A stretch of DNA of 44,597 nt from an uncultured Eubacteriales bacterium (GCA_902798105.1 CADBVG010000021.1:1-44597); one strand, 5' to 3'; counted from the first letter of the stretch, positions 9,001 to 18,255 are shown. Notes: generated from the sequence alone by a model not told the origin. Translations and numbers: made by a program.

Positions 9001-12000
9001 TTCCGCGGCCCTGACGGAAGCGGACCGCGCCGAAATCGACGCCCGCGTCCTCACCGCGCCCGACTGGGCCCTGTTCAGCCTGCTTCCCTTCACCTCCGAT
9101 GAAGCGCTGACCGTCACCATGGAAAATGGGGACAGCTTCATCATCGTCGTCACCGACGCCCAGATCGCCACCCGCGTGCTGGCCTCCGACGGCAATACAT
9201 ACAAAATCACCCTCACCTTCGGCCCCGAGGCTGAAATTCCGCTGGACGCGGAGCTGAAGGCCGTCGAGATTGAACAGGGCACCACAGAATGGTTCGATTA
9301 CCTTACCCGCGTCAACAATGTGGTAGACGACCTGGTGATGTCGGATATCGCCAATCATTTCTTCGACATCGAAATCCTCTCCAACGGTGAAAAGATTGAG
9401 CCCAAGGCCGCTGTCAGCGTCAATATCGCGCTGGAGGACGCGCTTGAGGATGAGATCGAGCTGAAGGTCGTCCACTTCGTTGAGGACGGCCCGGTTGTGA
9501 TGGAAGCACAGGTGAGCGCTGAATCGGATGAAGCGATCAACATTCAGTTTGAGACGGATGCCTTCTCGGTGTACGGCGTGATTACTGCGGACGGTACTCC
9601 TTCCGGCACGAGTGACTTGGATGGAAAGGCATTCACGATCCAGAAAGGCGATAATTACCTTTCTTCTGGTATTTTCAAGGATGCCACCCATAAATTCAAG
9701 AAGATCAGCAGCGCAACGGATGCTACGATATGGGTCTTTGAGGCGACCGGTCAGGAAAACGTGTATAACATTTTCACCATGGTGCATGGCGAAAAGAAAT
9801 ACATGGGTCTGACCCAAACTAATGATGGAAGCAATGCTGCTCATGCTACGCTGAGCAACACGGCGCAGGGCTTCAGGGTTGACAAGGTCAGCGATGGATA
9901 CAGACTGTCCGCCGAGAGCAACGGAACCCGGTATTTTATCAATGAGTTCAGCGGTTCCGGAGGAAACGGCTTTGCGGGATGGAGTACAGAAAACGACGTG
10001 AACAACACCCTCGCTCTGAACTTCGTCACTCCCCAGGGCGCCACGGGCGGAAGGGACCAGAAGTATGTCCTGATTGCCAAGTACGAGGGTGAATACTATG
10101 TCATCCTCAATGACGGCACACTGGCCAAGACAGCTGACCCGGTGGGCACAGTGATGAAGATCGACGATCCCATGGTGTGGATGTACACCGGCGACAACCT
10201 GTACCACAAGGCCAAGGAGACCGGCTTTGACGGCAACCAGCTGGCTTCCGATTACTACTACCGTTATCTGGACCCGACGGTTGCCGATGCCCTCACGGAA
10301 GAGGACATCGAGACCACCGTGGGACATCCGGGCGCCTATGCCACAGAGTATTTCATTGACTCAAGGCAATATATGTACGACATTCAGGTTGTTTACGAAA
10401 ACCATACGATCAGAAGCAAGAGCGACGGCAGCAGCTACATCGGCGTAGCGCCGACCCAGGACGGCGGCCTGAAGATCGTCGGCCAACAGGGCGTGGAGAA
10501 CGCCGGCGAGATCTACCTGGTCAAGATGATCAACGAAAGCGATATGTCGTACAGCCTGACGGACGGTGAGCTTCACCATGCCGTCAACCACATCGATATT
10601 TCCGTGGTTGGTCGTGCGGCGTTCAGCATTCCGCTGGCCTACGGCACCTATTATTACAAGGATCAGAATGGCACAGTCCAGAAGATAGTGGTCACCCGGC
10701 AGAACCCGGTATCGGTGGACATTGAACAGGAGGTGGGCATCGATCGGGAGGACGTGAAGCGCGCCAACATCACCGCCTATAAGCTGGACGAGACGGGTAA
10801 TCCCGTTCCGTTGGACGACGTGTTCCACGTATTCGGTTATTCGGGCAACGCGGAAACCGACGCCAGCACGAACCAGACCCGTATCGAGGGCATATTCAAG
10901 GTGGCGGACTTGCCGGCGATGGATCCCAACCATGACAATCACGAACAATGGGGTTTTGAATACGATGTCTGGAACGAGCAAGGGTGGCATAAGGAATGCG
11001 ATTATAATCGCCCGTCCAATAAAGTGCTCGAAGAACGGCTGAAGAACATCATTTATTATACGGTCACCACGACGAAAACGGTCGACTTCGACCTGGCCTA
11101 CAACAACTTCAAGCTGTACGACAGCTATGAGAACGCCCAAAACGGGGGAACCGAGGGCATTGCGAAGGGCAGCGCCACGGTGAAGTTCTCCAATACCTTC
11201 GACTACTACGACCCCCGCAACGAGTGCCCGCCCATCCTCTATTGGGGCAAGCGGGACTACTGGAAAAAGGGCGGCATCATCTACGCAGAGGATGAAAAGT
11301 CCGGTTCCGGCATGGACTTTGCGCTGGGCACCATCGAGAAGGACCAGTTGGGCTTGCTGGCCATCGAGATCACCAAATACGTGATTGATGAAGCCGGCAA
11401 TCCCATCACCCCGCTTCAGAACGTGGACAACCTTTTCCACGTCTACCGCAGTGCCACGGCCAATCCGGCGGATGTGACCAATCTGAATGTGGACAGCTAC
11501 AAGGGTACGGATTACGATGTCAACGGGAATTACCGCCCGGTTCATGACAAGACCGTGACCGTGGGTGACGGCGGCGTCGGCACCGTCTACGATTACGACG
11601 TGGACGCGGGCATGATCTACATCGAGGAGGACAGGAGCGAAAAGAACCTGCCCCGCACGTTGGTGGATGTGGACGGCAAGGAATGGAAGTACAAGGAGAC
11701 CCACCTTGAAACCGAATACGTGTGGCGCGACAACGGCATCGAGTACCGGCGGCACTTCAGCAAGACTTATTCTGATGGTGTAAATGAAGCTTACAACAGC
11801 ATTCCCGAGGTGTTGGGCGATTACAAGGATGTCAACGGTATTGACCGCCACAACGGCTTCCTGGAATTCTTTGTCTACAACGTCTACAAGATCGAGCCGG
11901 TGGATATTCCGGTAAAGAAGGAATGGAAGCATCAGAACGGCTCCGACGCCGTTGCGCCGGACGACGCCAGCATCACGGTGACCCTGGGTCGCTATAAGAT

Positions 12001-15000
12001 GGTGGACGACCCGGAAAACCACGTCAGCGGCAGGCTGGAGATCAACCACAGTGTGAACGGTAGGGAGTCCGACGGCAGCTATTATGCCGGTTATACCATC
12101 AAGCAGGGGAATCGGGTCATTCGCTCTGGCTCCTATGACCCCTCGAATTCCGTTCTGACCATGGATGATGTGCCCGCGGGCGATTATACCCTGGTTCTCT
12201 CGGAGAGCATGAAGGGCTATTCAGCCAGCACCACGATGGACGGCGAGGCGAGGACGAGCATGCCGATCAGCATTGTGGCGAATCAGACGACCCATGTTCC
12301 CATCAATACGACGCTGACGCACGTAGAACCGCAGTCGATGGTCACCCTCACGGTGACCAACAGGGAGGAGTACAACGAGGAATTAAACCATAACAAGACC
12401 TATACCTTCCCGGCGGGAAAGACGGTGGTCATTACCATCAGCCGACCGTCCAGGGTTTACAACGGCAGCGGATTTTGGGCGAAATACAGTGTTAATAATG
12501 GAAATGAGCAGGATTTCCCCTGGCCCACGGAGGGCGACGACCATAGCTATACCTATGTGGACCAGCATTGGGAATATACGCTGCCGACGACCGCGAACCC
12601 CAATACAACGATTGCGTTCCGGCACAACTGGAACCAGAGGGACTTCTTCATCAAGGCCGTGACGCTGAAGGGGGAATCCGGCGATGCGGGTTCCGGAACC
12701 AACGCCGGGCAAAACGCTGTCAGCAATTCCGGGAACCGGGCCATGATGTCGTCCCCACGCCATGCTTCGGCCAATTCGCTTCAGTCGGTGGCCAGCATGG
12801 GCAATGCGCCGTCTTCAAATGTGCCCGGTATGAAATATGTGGACGACGAAACATTCCTGACCCCGGATGATGAGCCCTACCGCGTGACGCTTTCCAACGG
12901 GGTTTGGGAGGATGTCTTTACTGGCCTGCCGGGTGCGGACGAACACGGCTACAAGTACCTTTACTACATCAAGGCCGTGGACGAGAAGAATGTTCCCGAG
13001 GGTACGCAGGTTGTGATTGCGACGGTGGACGGCAAGACGCAGACGTCCAACGGCGAAACCACGCTGAAGGTCACCAACACCATCCCCAATGAAAAGCCTA
13101 AGGTCACGCTCAGGAAGGTAGACGAGAACGGCCAGCCCCTGCAGGGCGCCAAGTTCCAGTGGAGCTTGAACAGTGGAACCCCCACCTCTGTGACCATCGA
13201 TTCTCCTGACGCGACGTATCTGTTGGACGGCCCGGATGGGAAGGGCCTGGAGGACGGAACGTATACCATTAGCGAGATAAAAGCGCCGGATGGCTACCAG
13301 ACGATCAGTGGCAATTTCGCCTTTGAGGTTCGCGATAAGGCGATTATGGTAACAGGCAATTTGCCGCAAGAAGTGACCTTCGATGGTGAAACCTATACCT
13401 TCAACATCAAGAACAAGCCGGTTGAAAACGGTAAGCTGACAATCGTCAAGCGCTGGCAGGACTTCTATGGCAACAATATGGACTATACGGGAGATCCGAT
13501 CAAGCTGAAGCTGGTCCAGCTTGCGCGCACGCCGAAACCGCAGCACATCATTAGGGTACGGTTCTACTATAAGGGCGACGGCAAAGGCGGGAACAATAAA
13601 CCTTCAGACTATGAGAATAAGTGGACTGAGGTTGCAACAAAGGCCGGTAGAGGCTGGGGAAGCGCGAGCCTGACATGGAAGTGGGCAGGTACCACTCAGT
13701 GCGGTCTCGGTAGCATCACTTATTCTGGTATGGAAGGGATAAGAGTTGAGTGTATTTCTGAATCGGATAAGCAGTATCGGTTAAATATTCCCAATACAGC
13801 GGATGATGTGACGATTACTATAAAGGTTGACAATGGCAACTGGAATCCGTTTGACAATCAACCGCAGATAGATGAATATATACAGTTTAGTAACAGCTAT
13901 GATATGGACGAAGGCTATTCGCCTACGGGAGGGACCAAAGAGATAACGCTGGGTGAAAACGGCGTTTGGACGATGGAGCTTGCATTTGACGATGAAGGCA
14001 AATTTTTGACCGATGATCGTACAACCTTGTCGAAATCCATTGATAGCAGGCCCTGCGTATACGCCATCGTGGAGGAGGAACTGCCTGCCGGCTTTACGGT
14101 TTCCTACTCAGACAGCAACGAGCCGGGCATGGGGGCTGGCGACAATGGTGTGTTGACGGCCTACAACCGCAAGCGGACGGCTGACGTCAAGCTGATCAAG
14201 GTCGATAAGACCAACCGCGAGATCAAGCTGAAAGACGCGGAGTTTACGCTCTATCCTTTGGACGCTTCCCAACCGGGCGCTGTCCGGGCGAATGAAACAG
14301 GCATTGTTCAGACCACGGACAGTGAAGGCGTGGCGAATTTCAACAACCTCACTGTGGGCTACTATGAGATTCGGGAGACGGAGGTTCCGATCGGTTATAC
14401 CGTCAAGGAAGAAAACGCGGCCTTCTATATCAAAGTGACGACAGAGGGCGTTTTCACTGTACAGAAGGATGACCAGAAATACCCGACGAGCTGGAAGATT
14501 CGCCCTAATGACAGCATGGTTACTACCAACGAAGCGGGCGTGATCATCGTCGGCAATGAACCCAAGACCTATCCGGTCTATATCAAAAAGGTGGATTCAA
14601 CCAACCCCAGCAGAACGCTGGCGGGCGCTGAGTTTGACCTGTATGGGCCGTATAACTCGCAGCGCAATCTGGACAACGACGACAGAAGCAATGGGCGCAA
14701 ACAGAAGAAGGTCAATGAAGCATCCATAGTTGTCGGCGACAATGGCATTGGCGCGCTGGGTGAGTTGGTATCTGATTATTACTATCTCTATGAGACGAAA
14801 GCGCCAGACGGTTTTAACACGCTGGTGGAGCCTGTGCTGATAACTGTCAATGCCAGCCATGAGACGGCGCAAGGTGGAGCTGTCACCTACAACCAAAGTG
14901 GAAACACGAGTTCCAGCAGCGGAACCGGCGTGGCTTACGATGCGGAGAACAAGACCTACACCCTGACAATCACCAACAATCCCGGCGTCTCTCTTCCCAA

Positions 15001-15100
15001 CACCGGCGGAAGCGGTACGACCCCGTATTATGTCTTCGGTTCCCTGCTGGCGCTGGTCGCGGTGGCGATGCTGGTCGCCAGGCGGCGCGGACGCGCCTGA
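6038..15100 (+). CDS. Giant LPNTG-anchored surface protein with CnaB/SpaA-like modules
   Basis: A 3020-residue secreted protein covalently anchored to the wall. In order: a positively charged N-terminus and hydrophobic export segment (about 20-36); two Cys/His motifs, CGYAEEHVHMPECY and CGRAEHIHTDACY (about 50-85); an acidic 12-residue tandem repeat (313-468); three related domains ending in F-x-A/T-x-(S/A)-FSVY (about 610-765, 775-900, 1048-1182); a possible beta-trefoil-like segment (about 1197-1330); several Cna-B/SpaA-like domains, clear at KVTLRKVDENGQ (2354), KLTIVKRW (2465), VKLIKVDKTN (2717) and VYIKKVDSTNP (2847), with E-x-x-x-P-x-G-Y strand motifs; and LPNTG at 2986-2990, then a hydrophobic stretch and RRRGRA. 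The ribosome site GGAAGAGG precedes ATG 6038. A role in adhesion or matrix binding is inferred. No sortase gene is in the window. The acidic repeat is likely length-variable. Confidence 0.95.
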   Translation: MNNNTLKSVVNKARQRRYIKRGLALLCVFVLLFTMNTLKRNANTLERVPMCGYAEEHVHMPECYDGDALVCGRAEHIHTDACYQEVPGDGDEMNVQLADTPVEDLDSENLDGLLSLSEDDFALVTDDVAPAQPVSNATEAQPKAFILGEGTMVSRIIDAVGLDVSLAAIINVAVVDDATMQADAVGIEKDGDDYRIFATRDFDRAQLALVVEGDILLVDLLDGVAVRETSDAPAEIAEETAPAAPVAEEIMPVIEDSPVEDSPAGEAIEERIDLPEPAQEAQEATPAAEADETGDITLTEDAQLVEGEIIETGEQPAEDEATETEEEPAEDEAVETGEQSADEEAAETEGEPAEDEAAETEEEPAEDEASENEEQLVEDEVTETGEQSAEDEASENEEQLVEDEVTETGEQPAEDEASETEEQPVEGEVSETEEQTAEEDTPETEEQPIEEEATETGEQPVEDEASETEEQSDEAKASTEEVADEGQAIYTATVDLAEVTDYPLSLNALLAGFAPENEAQAEETPEPAGEDGTEAKPNEAPAGASALSIEYDHDLLDIEAAGDDYLITPVASFASTAIVVDNGSRCELTLVNCTLPEAEDAVEAESEARVGYPAQNFEGHTRYVKVVVAAPEGAFPEGTTMAVADVEDEKTLTDIEDTVSEEFVEVKRVHAVDITFRDAEGNEIEPLMPISVVMTVDEIGQRQEAVVVHVDDAGAAEVVDSQSEAPAGETEVKVEMPATEAPEAAQPEDSEAASVGFDADSFSVYAVVITETIDTKYIDAEGATWNISVGYGPEAGIPAGATLAVQEVEGDYLEQTTELLRGKETITLARFFDITILDAEGNAVQPAQPVEVKAILAEQSEDAVKAVHFAEDGPEIIEASQEEDAVSFDAASFSVYGIVYTVDFHYTANGRIFGYGIPGGDCASLRALLPALNVASDDPETEADELEAFMAGIADVKFTDSELVRVCPVTAETTVGALRAELGLESQYSAALTEADRAEIDARVLTAPDWALFSLLPFTSDEALTVTMENGDSFIIVVTDAQIATRVLASDGNTYKITLTFGPEAEIPLDAELKAVEIEQGTTEWFDYLTRVNNVVDDLVMSDIANHFFDIEILSNGEKIEPKAAVSVNIALEDALEDEIELKVVHFVEDGPVVMEAQVSAESDEAINIQFETDAFSVYGVITADGTPSGTSDLDGKAFTIQKGDNYLSSGIFKDATHKFKKISSATDATIWVFEATGQENVYNIFTMVHGEKKYMGLTQTNDGSNAAHATLSNTAQGFRVDKVSDGYRLSAESNGTRYFINEFSGSGGNGFAGWSTENDVNNTLALNFVTPQGATGGRDQKYVLIAKYEGEYYVILNDGTLAKTADPVGTVMKIDDPMVWMYTGDNLYHKAKETGFDGNQLASDYYYRYLDPTVADALTEEDIETTVGHPGAYATEYFIDSRQYMYDIQVVYENHTIRSKSDGSSYIGVAPTQDGGLKIVGQQGVENAGEIYLVKMINESDMSYSLTDGELHHAVNHIDISVVGRAAFSIPLAYGTYYYKDQNGTVQKIVVTRQNPVSVDIEQEVGIDREDVKRANITAYKLDETGNPVPLDDVFHVFGYSGNAETDASTNQTRIEGIFKVADLPAMDPNHDNHEQWGFEYDVWNEQGWHKECDYNRPSNKVLEERLKNIIYYTVTTTKTVDFDLAYNNFKLYDSYENAQNGGTEGIAKGSATVKFSNTFDYYDPRNECPPILYWGKRDYWKKGGIIYAEDEKSGSGMDFALGTIEKDQLGLLAIEITKYVIDEAGNPITPLQNVDNLFHVYRSATANPADVTNLNVDSYKGTDYDVNGNYRPVHDKTVTVGDGGVGTVYDYDVDAGMIYIEEDRSEKNLPRTLVDVDGKEWKYKETHLETEYVWRDNGIEYRRHFSKTYSDGVNEAYNSIPEVLGDYKDVNGIDRHNGFLEFFVYNVYKIEPVDIPVKKEWKHQNGSDAVAPDDASITVTLGRYKMVDDPENHVSGRLEINHSVNGRESDGSYYAGYTIKQGNRVIRSGSYDPSNSVLTMDDVPAGDYTLVLSESMKGYSASTTMDGEARTSMPISIVANQTTHVPINTTLTHVEPQSMVTLTVTNREEYNEELNHNKTYTFPAGKTVVITISRPSRVYNGSGFWAKYSVNNGNEQDFPWPTEGDDHSYTYVDQHWEYTLPTTANPNTTIAFRHNWNQRDFFIKAVTLKGESGDAGSGTNAGQNAVSNSGNRAMMSSPRHASANSLQSVASMGNAPSSNVPGMKYVDDETFLTPDDEPYRVTLSNGVWEDVFTGLPGADEHGYKYLYYIKAVDEKNVPEGTQVVIATVDGKTQTSNGETTLKVTNTIPNEKPKVTLRKVDENGQPLQGAKFQWSLNSGTPTSVTIDSPDATYLLDGPDGKGLEDGTYTISEIKAPDGYQTISGNFAFEVRDKAIMVTGNLPQEVTFDGETYTFNIKNKPVENGKLTIVKRWQDFYGNNMDYTGDPIKLKLVQLARTPKPQHIIRVRFYYKGDGKGGNNKPSDYENKWTEVATKAGRGWGSASLTWKWAGTTQCGLGSITYSGMEGIRVECISESDKQYRLNIPNTADDVTITIKVDNGNWNPFDNQPQIDEYIQFSNSYDMDEGYSPTGGTKEITLGENGVWTMELAFDDEGKFLTDDRTTLSKSIDSRPCVYAIVEEELPAGFTVSYSDSNEPGMGAGDNGVLTAYNRKRTADVKLIKVDKTNREIKLKDAEFTLYPLDASQPGAVRANETGIVQTTDSEGVANFNNLTVGYYEIRETEVPIGYTVKEENAAFYIKVTTEGVFTVQKDDQKYPTSWKIRPNDSMVTTNEAGVIIVGNEPKTYPVYIKKVDSTNPSRTLAGAEFDLYGPYNSQRNLDNDDRSNGRKQKKVNEASIVVGDNGIGALGELVSDYYYLYETKAPDGFNTLVEPVLITVNASHETAQGGAVTYNQSGNTSSSSGTGVAYDAENKTYTLTITNNPGVSLPNTGGSGTTPYYVFGSLLALVAVAMLVARRRGRA
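6974..7441 (+). repeat. 36-bp tandem repeat, 13 units, inside the surface protein gene
   Basis: Thirteen 12-residue units of the type (G/E)EQPAEDEASET follow each other, plus a degraded fourteenth. Two consecutive units are duplicated almost base for base: the stretch from 7142 recurs 72 bp later from 7214. That points to recent slippage or unequal crossing over, with length multiples of 36 bp keeping the frame. Confidence 0.9.
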
Positions 15101-15129
15101 GCGGCGGGACCGCCTGGGGGAGCATCAGA

Positions 15130-15151
15130 GGTCCCGGCAAACGCCGGGACC
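15130..15151 (+). terminator. GC hairpin after the surface protein gene
   Basis: GGTCCCGGC-aaac-GCCGGGACC, a 9-bp stem 30 nt after the stop codon. A TTTTT run lies only about 12 nt further on, so it may be a weak terminator or a stabilising 3' structure. Confidence 0.45.
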
Positions 15152-15207
15152 GGCATCAATGTTTTTATGCGGCGCGGCACCGCGCCGAGATGAAGGGATT
15201 GAGCAGT

Positions 15208-15396
15208 ATGAGGACTTCCAACTTTGCCCGAAAGCCCGCGGGAGAAAAGGAGACGGTGGACCGCTGCCTCGACAGGGTCATGGAGACAATCGTGCAGGAG
15301 CTTGAAAAAGGCTCCCCGGACGATCTGAGGAAGCTGATCCAAAGGCGGAAGAGAAAGCTCCGCAAGAGCCAAAAGGGTATGCCCCGAAATATATAA
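15208..15396 (+). CDS. Small basic protein of unknown function
   Basis: A 62-residue frame with a charged, probably helical C-terminal two thirds (RCLDRVMETIVQELEKG, LIQRRKRKLRKSQKG). I do not recognise it. ATG 15208 has AAGGG about 10 nt upstream; an in-frame ATG at 15190 lacks a ribosome site. It follows the giant surface gene and ends just before a strong bidirectional hairpin, which supports a real transcript. A high Lys/Arg content could suit nucleic-acid or envelope binding, but nothing decides it. Confidence 0.5.
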   Translation: MRTSNFARKPAGEKETVDRCLDRVMETIVQELEKGSPDDLRKLIQRRKRKLRKSQKGMPRNI

Positions 15397-15402
15397 GCCG
15401 AA

Positions 15403-15478
15403 AAATCCTTCGCTTCTTTCAGGATGGCACCGAATCCCGGTCCTGTCATCCTGAGAGAAGCGAAGGATTTCGTTTTTT
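15403..15478. terminator. Bidirectional hairpin built from a REP-like repeat
   Basis: AAATCCTTCGCTTCT (15403-15417) pairs perfectly with AGAAGCGAAGGATTT (15456-15470), followed by a run of T at 15473-15478. It lies between converging genes. The text GTCATCCTGAGAGAAGCGAAGGATTT resembles a repeat seen in intergenic regions of many bacteria, from memory. Confidence 0.7.
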
Positions 15479-15486
15479 GTAGCAGT

Positions 15487-16986
15487 TTACAGATTGTACA
15501 GCATTCCGTATTTTCCCTTCAGGTAGTCCACATAGCGGTGGGGGTCGAAGGGGCCGCCGCAGGCGCTTTCCACCAGCTCGGCGGGGGTCAGCAGCTGGCC
15601 GTGGCGGTGGATCGTCTCGCCCAGCCACGCGGTGATGGGCTTCAGGCTGCCGCCGCGCACCGCGCCCCAGACGTCCACATCCTTCTCCATGCGCTCCAGC
15701 ATCTGCACGCCGTAGGCGCTGCCCAGGGCGTAGCTGGGGAAGTAGCCAATGGCGCCGAAGGACCAGTGGCTGTCCTGCAGGCAGCCCCGCCGGTCGTCGG
15801 GCACCTCGACGCCCAGGTATTCCCGGTACATGCGGTTCCACTCGCCGGGAATGTCGGCGGTGTCCAGGTCGCCCCCGATCATGGCCTTCTCCAGCTCGTA
15901 GCGGATCATTACATGGATGGAGTAGGTCAGCTCGTCCGCCTCGGTGCGGATCAGCGAGGGTTGGGAGAGGTTCGCGGCGCGGTACAGCGTTTCGGCGTCC
16001 ACGCTGGCCATCTGCTCGGGGAACAGCGCCTTCAATTCAGGTAGTATGACCTCGCAGAAGGGGCGGCTGCGGCCGATCAGGTTCTCATAGAAGCGGCTCT
16101 GGCTCTCGTGGATGCTCATGCTGCTGCCGCCGGAGAGCAGCGTGCCCTGGTATTCCTCCGCAACGCCCAACTCGTAAAGCGCATGGCCGCCTTCGTGCAC
16201 CACGCTGTACAGGTTGGACAGCACGTTCTCCTCGTGATAGTGGGTAGCGATGCGCACGTCGTGCCGGTTGAAGCCCTCGGTGAAGGGGTGCTCCGTCTCG
16301 CCCACGGCGCAGTCGTCCCGGCTGACGCCCATGATTTCCAGCACCCGGTCGGTGAACCGCCTTTGAAGGTGGATGGGGTAGCGCCGGTTCAGGAAGGCGG
16401 TATCCGGGCGGGGCCGCTTCGCCACCTCCAGGATCACCGGGGTCAGCTCCCGGCGCAGCAGGGCGAAGAAGGGGTCCAGCGTCGCGTGGGTCAGGCCCTC
16501 CTCGTAGCTGTCCAGCAGCACGTCGTAGGCGGGCTTCGAGGCGTCCTTGCGCTGGGCCAGTCGGCGGTTGTAGGCGATGATCCTGTCCAGATACGGCGCG
16601 TAGGCGGCGTAGTCGCTGGCCAGCTTGGCGTCGTGCCACACCTGCATGGCCTCGGCCAGCAGCTGCTGATAGGCCATGTACTCGTTCGCCGGGATCAGGG
16701 TCAGCTCGTCCCGGTTCTTTTTCAGGATCTCCGCCCGTCGGCGGTCTACATGGGACAGGTTCTCCCTGTCGGCGAGCAGCGTGTCGATGATCTCGCCGGT
16801 GCTTTCGGCGGTGACCTTCTCGTGGACGATGCCGCTGAGAAAGGCCATGGTCTCGCCCCGGGCCGGAGCGGAGTTGCGGGGCGCGACGGTCTCGCCGTCG
16901 TAATTCAGGCAGCCCAGGGCGTGGCCGTAGGCGCGCAGCGTGGCTTCCAGTTCCTTGAGCGCATTCAGGGCTTCATTGACGGTCAT
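15487..16986 (-). CDS. Zinc carboxypeptidase, M32 family (Taq type)
   Basis: A 499-residue cytosolic metallocarboxypeptidase that trims C-terminal residues from peptides. The HExxH zinc motif is HEGGH at 264-268 (VVHEGGHALYE), and the third ligand region HESQSRFYEN starts at 293; both match the M32 signature. Length is that of the family, about 500 residues, and there is no signal peptide. It is the last gene of a minus-strand run, 18 nt after the AlgJ-like gene, and ends at the bidirectional hairpin. Together with peptidase T two genes upstream it suggests peptide recycling. Confidence 0.95.
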   Translation of the reverse strand: MTVNEALNALKELEATLRAYGHALGCLNYDGETVAPRNSAPARGETMAFLSGIVHEKVTAESTGEIIDTLLADRENLSHVDRRRAEILKKNRDELTLIPANEYMAYQQLLAEAMQVWHDAKLASDYAAYAPYLDRIIAYNRRLAQRKDASKPAYDVLLDSYEEGLTHATLDPFFALLRRELTPVILEVAKRPRPDTAFLNRRYPIHLQRRFTDRVLEIMGVSRDDCAVGETEHPFTEGFNRHDVRIATHYHEENVLSNLYSVVHEGGHALYELGVAEEYQGTLLSGGSSMSIHESQSRFYENLIGRSRPFCEVILPELKALFPEQMASVDAETLYRAANLSQPSLIRTEADELTYSIHVMIRYELEKAMIGGDLDTADIPGEWNRMYREYLGVEVPDDRRGCLQDSHWSFGAIGYFPSYALGSAYGVQMLERMEKDVDVWGAVRGGSLKPITAWLGETIHRHGQLLTPAELVESACGGPFDPHRYVDYLKGKYGMLYNL

Positions 16987-17004
16987 GTGGGTTCCTCCAG
17001 TATG

Positions 17005-18240
17005 TTATTCAAAGGCGTATTCGTCGTCCCGCAGCATTTGCAGGCTGTAGGACATCACCACGGCGTCGGGCTTGTACTTCTCCACCCAGGCCTCCAGCGG
17101 TTCCACGTCCTGACGCAGGTCCACGCTGATCACGTGCCGCGCCAGCAGCGACAGGTAGCGGCCGATGGGGGAACTGTAGGAGTCCTTCAGCAGCAGTATG
17201 GTGAAGTCCGGGGCGGCCTCGTTGGTCATGATGTCGTAGCTCTCCACCAGGCCGTAGACCATGTACCCCGATTTGTTCCAGGTCTTGCCGGGATCGGGCT
17301 CCAGCTTGTCGAAGCGGGTCATGGCCGCGCGCCAGTCGCCCTCCTGGTTCACGATGGTCTTCTTGCGGCGGCTCTGACGGACGATGTGGGTTTCGCCCCT
17401 GGGCCAGTATTCCACGATGTCGTCGGGGTCGACGATGGCGGGGCCGACCCGCTGGCCGTACTTGCCCATGAACAGCTTCTCGTGGACCTCCCGCTCCAGG
17501 TTGTCCATGTCCAACAGCGACGTATCCAGCCCCGCGCCGGTCATCTCGTTCAGCCTGTCGGCGATGGCCTGGGCCATGGTGACGGCGGCCAGCGTGGACC
17601 AGTGCTGGTCGGTGACCATCAGCAGGTCGTTCATGTCGCGGCCACAGTAGGGCAGCACGTCGCGGCTATCCAGCACGGTGATGCCCTCACCGCGCAGCGT
17701 AGCCAGAGCCTCGTCCGCCATCCGGGCGGAGTGGTCCAGCACCTCGTAGCCCGCGGGCAGCAGGCTCTGGTCGTACAGGGTGGGGTGCTCGTAGGTGAAC
17801 AGGAAGGGCAGCCCCGCCAGCGTGGTGCGACGCAGCTCGGCGATCTCCAGGGCGTTCTCCGTCAGCGGCTTGTAGTTAGACAGGTCGTACAGGTGGCCGT
17901 CGGTGAGGGTGATCATGTTCTGGCTGCCGGTGTTGATGACCTTCTTGCCCAGCGCGTACTGGAAGGCCGAGTTGATGTAGCCCATCTCGTCCTTGTGCCA
18001 CATGATCTCGGAGATCGTTGAGGTGAAGCCGTTGATGCGGGCAGAGAGCCGGTCCAGGCGGTTGGGGTGCTTGGGCAGGGTCTTCTTCAGGTCAGAGGTC
18101 ATCTGCACCGAGTGGGCCAGCTCGTGGGTGTTGCCGGTCACCATCGAGAAAAAGGCGACGAATATGAAGCCTAGGAAGGCCACCGTCAGCACCGCCGCGG
18201 TGATCCGGCTGACTTTCTTTGAAGGGGTGTTGTTCATCAT
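17005..18240 (-). CDS. DHHW-family / AlgJ-AlgX-like cell-surface protein
   Basis: A 411-residue protein with one N-terminal membrane anchor (about 13-35) and an extracytoplasmic domain. The motif TDQHWS (Asp211, His213) and a distal KDSYSSP (Asp353, Ser354) fit the SGNH-like catalytic set of AlgX/AlgJ and DHHW proteins, which take part in O-acetylation of exopolysaccharides or wall polymers. Such proteins usually sit beside an MBOAT acyl-transferase; none is in this window. ATG ATG opens the gene; the second (18237) has better spacing to AGAGG. It is 15 nt after pepT. An esterase or transferase role on a surface glycan is inferred. Confidence 0.75.
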   Translation of the reverse strand: MMNNTPSKKVSRITAAVLTVAFLGFIFVAFFSMVTGNTHELAHSVQMTSDLKKTLPKHPNRLDRLSARINGFTSTISEIMWHKDEMGYINSAFQYALGKKVINTGSQNMITLTDGHLYDLSNYKPLTENALEIAELRRTTLAGLPFLFTYEHPTLYDQSLLPAGYEVLDHSARMADEALATLRGEGITVLDSRDVLPYCGRDMNDLLMVTDQHWSTLAAVTMAQAIADRLNEMTGAGLDTSLLDMDNLEREVHEKLFMGKYGQRVGPAIVDPDDIVEYWPRGETHIVRQSRRKKTIVNQEGDWRAAMTRFDKLEPDPGKTWNKSGYMVYGLVESYDIMTNEAAPDFTILLLKDSYSSPIGRYLSLLARHVISVDLRQDVEPLEAWVEKYKPDAVVMSYSLQMLRDDEYAFE

Positions 18241-18255
18241 ATAACCTCTGATCCT

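Noticed and set aside
6380-10327. 1315-codon open frame antisense to the giant surface protein gene
   Set aside because: The sense frame has clear domains, signal and LPNTG anchor; the antisense frame is a by-product of GC-rich codon bias and gives Gly/Leu/Arg/His-rich text with no domain.
15403-15478. Inverted repeat considered as ends of an insertion sequence
   Set aside because: Only 38 bp lie between the arms, it is followed by a T run and sits between converging genes, so a terminator built from a REP-like repeat is simpler.
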